Shown: positions 5,467-6,128 of the stretch, piece by piece | Layout: each line of letters starts with the position of its first letter | How positions within the stretch are numbered: the first letter of the stretch is position 1 | NCBI GenBank assembly: GCA_030835005.1 | Contig: JAUQWT010000063.1 | Location: 1-6,128, forward strand | Source: Ignavibacteria bacterium | GTDB taxonomy: Bacteria; Bacteroidota; Ignavibacteria; Tepidaquicellales; OLB5 | Reading direction: 5' to 3' | DNA: 6,128 bases | The notes under the pieces: model-generated | Told to the model about the DNA's origin: nothing | Database searches by the model: none | Seen by the model: only the letters and a program-made list of their open reading frames with translations | Program-made: the position numbers and the translations under genes

Positions 5467-6128
5467 TTATTTTTTGATCTTAATAACTTTCATTATGATA
5501 AGCTCAGCTATTATGATATTTGGTATCCAGCCAAGCCATGCAACAATTTCGTAAACATCCATCGGGCGGGGATGGAACAAAAAAACAAGAAGGTACTTCC
5601 ATGCCCTTAGAGTAATAGCAGACAGCGTTAATGCAAATGACCTGATGAGGTACTCGCGGTGTGACTTGAAGTCATGCTGAATAGCTTTTACTATTGCCAT
5701 TGAAGTAAAGAAAATCCAAAGCAATGCCAGCAGGCAGAACGAAATCTGTGAAACCAGTCCCCCGTTTGCATATAAGCCCATATAAAAACCTGAAGGCCCT
5801 GCAAGCATTATTACCGTTACTGCATATACCCAACCCGAATATTTATGTATTAAAGTGAAATTCCTGCGAATATAAGAAGAGAATTGTGTAAATCCCGCCG
5901 GCAGTACAAAAATAGCTGTATAAACGTGAGTAAAAAATGCAAGTTTGTAGAAAGGTATATTGATCACGTCTTGCTTAATTCTTAGAAAGGCAACATCTGT
6001 GTTGTAAGGAATATATTGAAGAGTTATCTTAAATAACAGATAAGCAAAGAAACCATAAATTACAGCAAAAAAATATGTGACAACTCTAAACCCGGTTGAG
6101 TTGATCTTTAAGAATCTGCCAAAAGCGG
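5467..6128 (-). CDS. DUF2306 family multi-pass membrane protein, 5' end outside the window
   Basis: The minus-strand frame is open from the TAA at 5467-5469 to the window edge, giving at least 219 residues. A GTG at 5967 could open a 166-aa version, but that start is unlikely: the 53 codons before it encode a Gly/Tyr/Phe-rich helix (about residues 15-35 of the partial protein) and YIPYNTDVAFLRIKQD, which fits the N-terminal part of DUF2306 proteins. Further helices include AFFTHVYTAIFVLPAGF, YSGWVYAVTVIMLAGPSGFY and ISFCLLALLWIFFTSMAIV. Family-typical motifs are HKYSGWVY and HREYLIRSFALTLSAITLRAW (His and Arg conserved). DUF2306 is an uncharacterised membrane family; the intramembrane or interfacial His residues might bind a cofactor, which is only inference. 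The gene leads directly into the 299-aa YARHG lipoprotein, 24 nt away. Confidence 0.82.
   Translation of the reverse strand, partial: AFGRFLKINSTGFRVVTYFFAVIYGFFAYLLFKITLQYIPYNTDVAFLRIKQDVINIPFYKLAFFTHVYTAIFVLPAGFTQFSSYIRRNFTLIHKYSGWVYAVTVIMLAGPSGFYMGLYANGGLVSQISFCLLALLWIFFTSMAIVKAIQHDFKSHREYLIRSFALTLSAITLRAWKYLLVFLFHPRPMDVYEIVAWLGWIPNIIIAELIIMKVIKIKK

Noticed and set aside
1..6128. CRISPR arrays, tRNA or rRNA genes, transposases, toxin-antitoxin pairs
   Set aside because: Read on both strands, the window shows no regularly spaced direct repeats, no tRNA-like cloverleaf with T-loop consensus, no rRNA segments and no transposase motifs.

Overview
The window comes from a respiring, probably Bacteroidota- or Ignavibacteriota-like bacterium. 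This is inferred from AT-rich coding, Lys/Ile/Asn-rich proteins, mostly weak Shine-Dalgarno signals, a CcoP with a single heme c, and a CcoQ/CcoP style like that of Bacteroidota. It divides into two oppositely oriented, converging blocks.

Plus strand, 1-3946: the distal part of a cbb3-type (high-affinity, microaerobic) cytochrome c oxidase locus. In order it holds the 3' end of ccoO (or of a ccoNO fusion), ccoQ, ccoP, ccoG (rdxA/fixG, iron-sulfur assembly protein), ccoH (fixH) and a DsbD_2/SafE-type membrane protein that commonly accompanies cbb3 assembly genes. ccoO, ccoQ and ccoP are tightly packed (1-nt gap, then an ATGA overlap), and ccoG, ccoH and the SafE-like gene follow at short distances. 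The only larger break is 85 nt between ccoP and ccoG. It carries a C-rich palindromic segment resembling dispersed repeats, and its hairpin contains the only good Shine-Dalgarno near ccoG. The structural subunits and the assembly factors are thus in one transcription unit. ccoI (copper ATPase) and ccoS are not in the window and may lie upstream.

Minus strand, 4009-6128: read in the direction of transcription, a DUF2306 multi-pass membrane protein whose 5' end lies outside the window, then a 299-aa lipoprotein with a beta-rich middle region and a C-terminal YARHG domain, then a smaller 146-aa secreted YARHG protein. The two YARHG genes are paralogous in their C-terminal domains and still share an 18-nt identical stretch. 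Between them lies a compact sequence that can fold into a perfect three-way junction (4470-4503). Functions of the YARHG and DUF2306 proteins are unknown.

The cbb3 part is conventional. I see no clear new defence, mobile or RNA system. The points most worth a second look are the repeat at the ccoP-ccoG junction, the D-S/T-x-K repeat tail of CcoP, the three-way-junction element, and the DUF2306-YARHG-YARHG envelope cassette.
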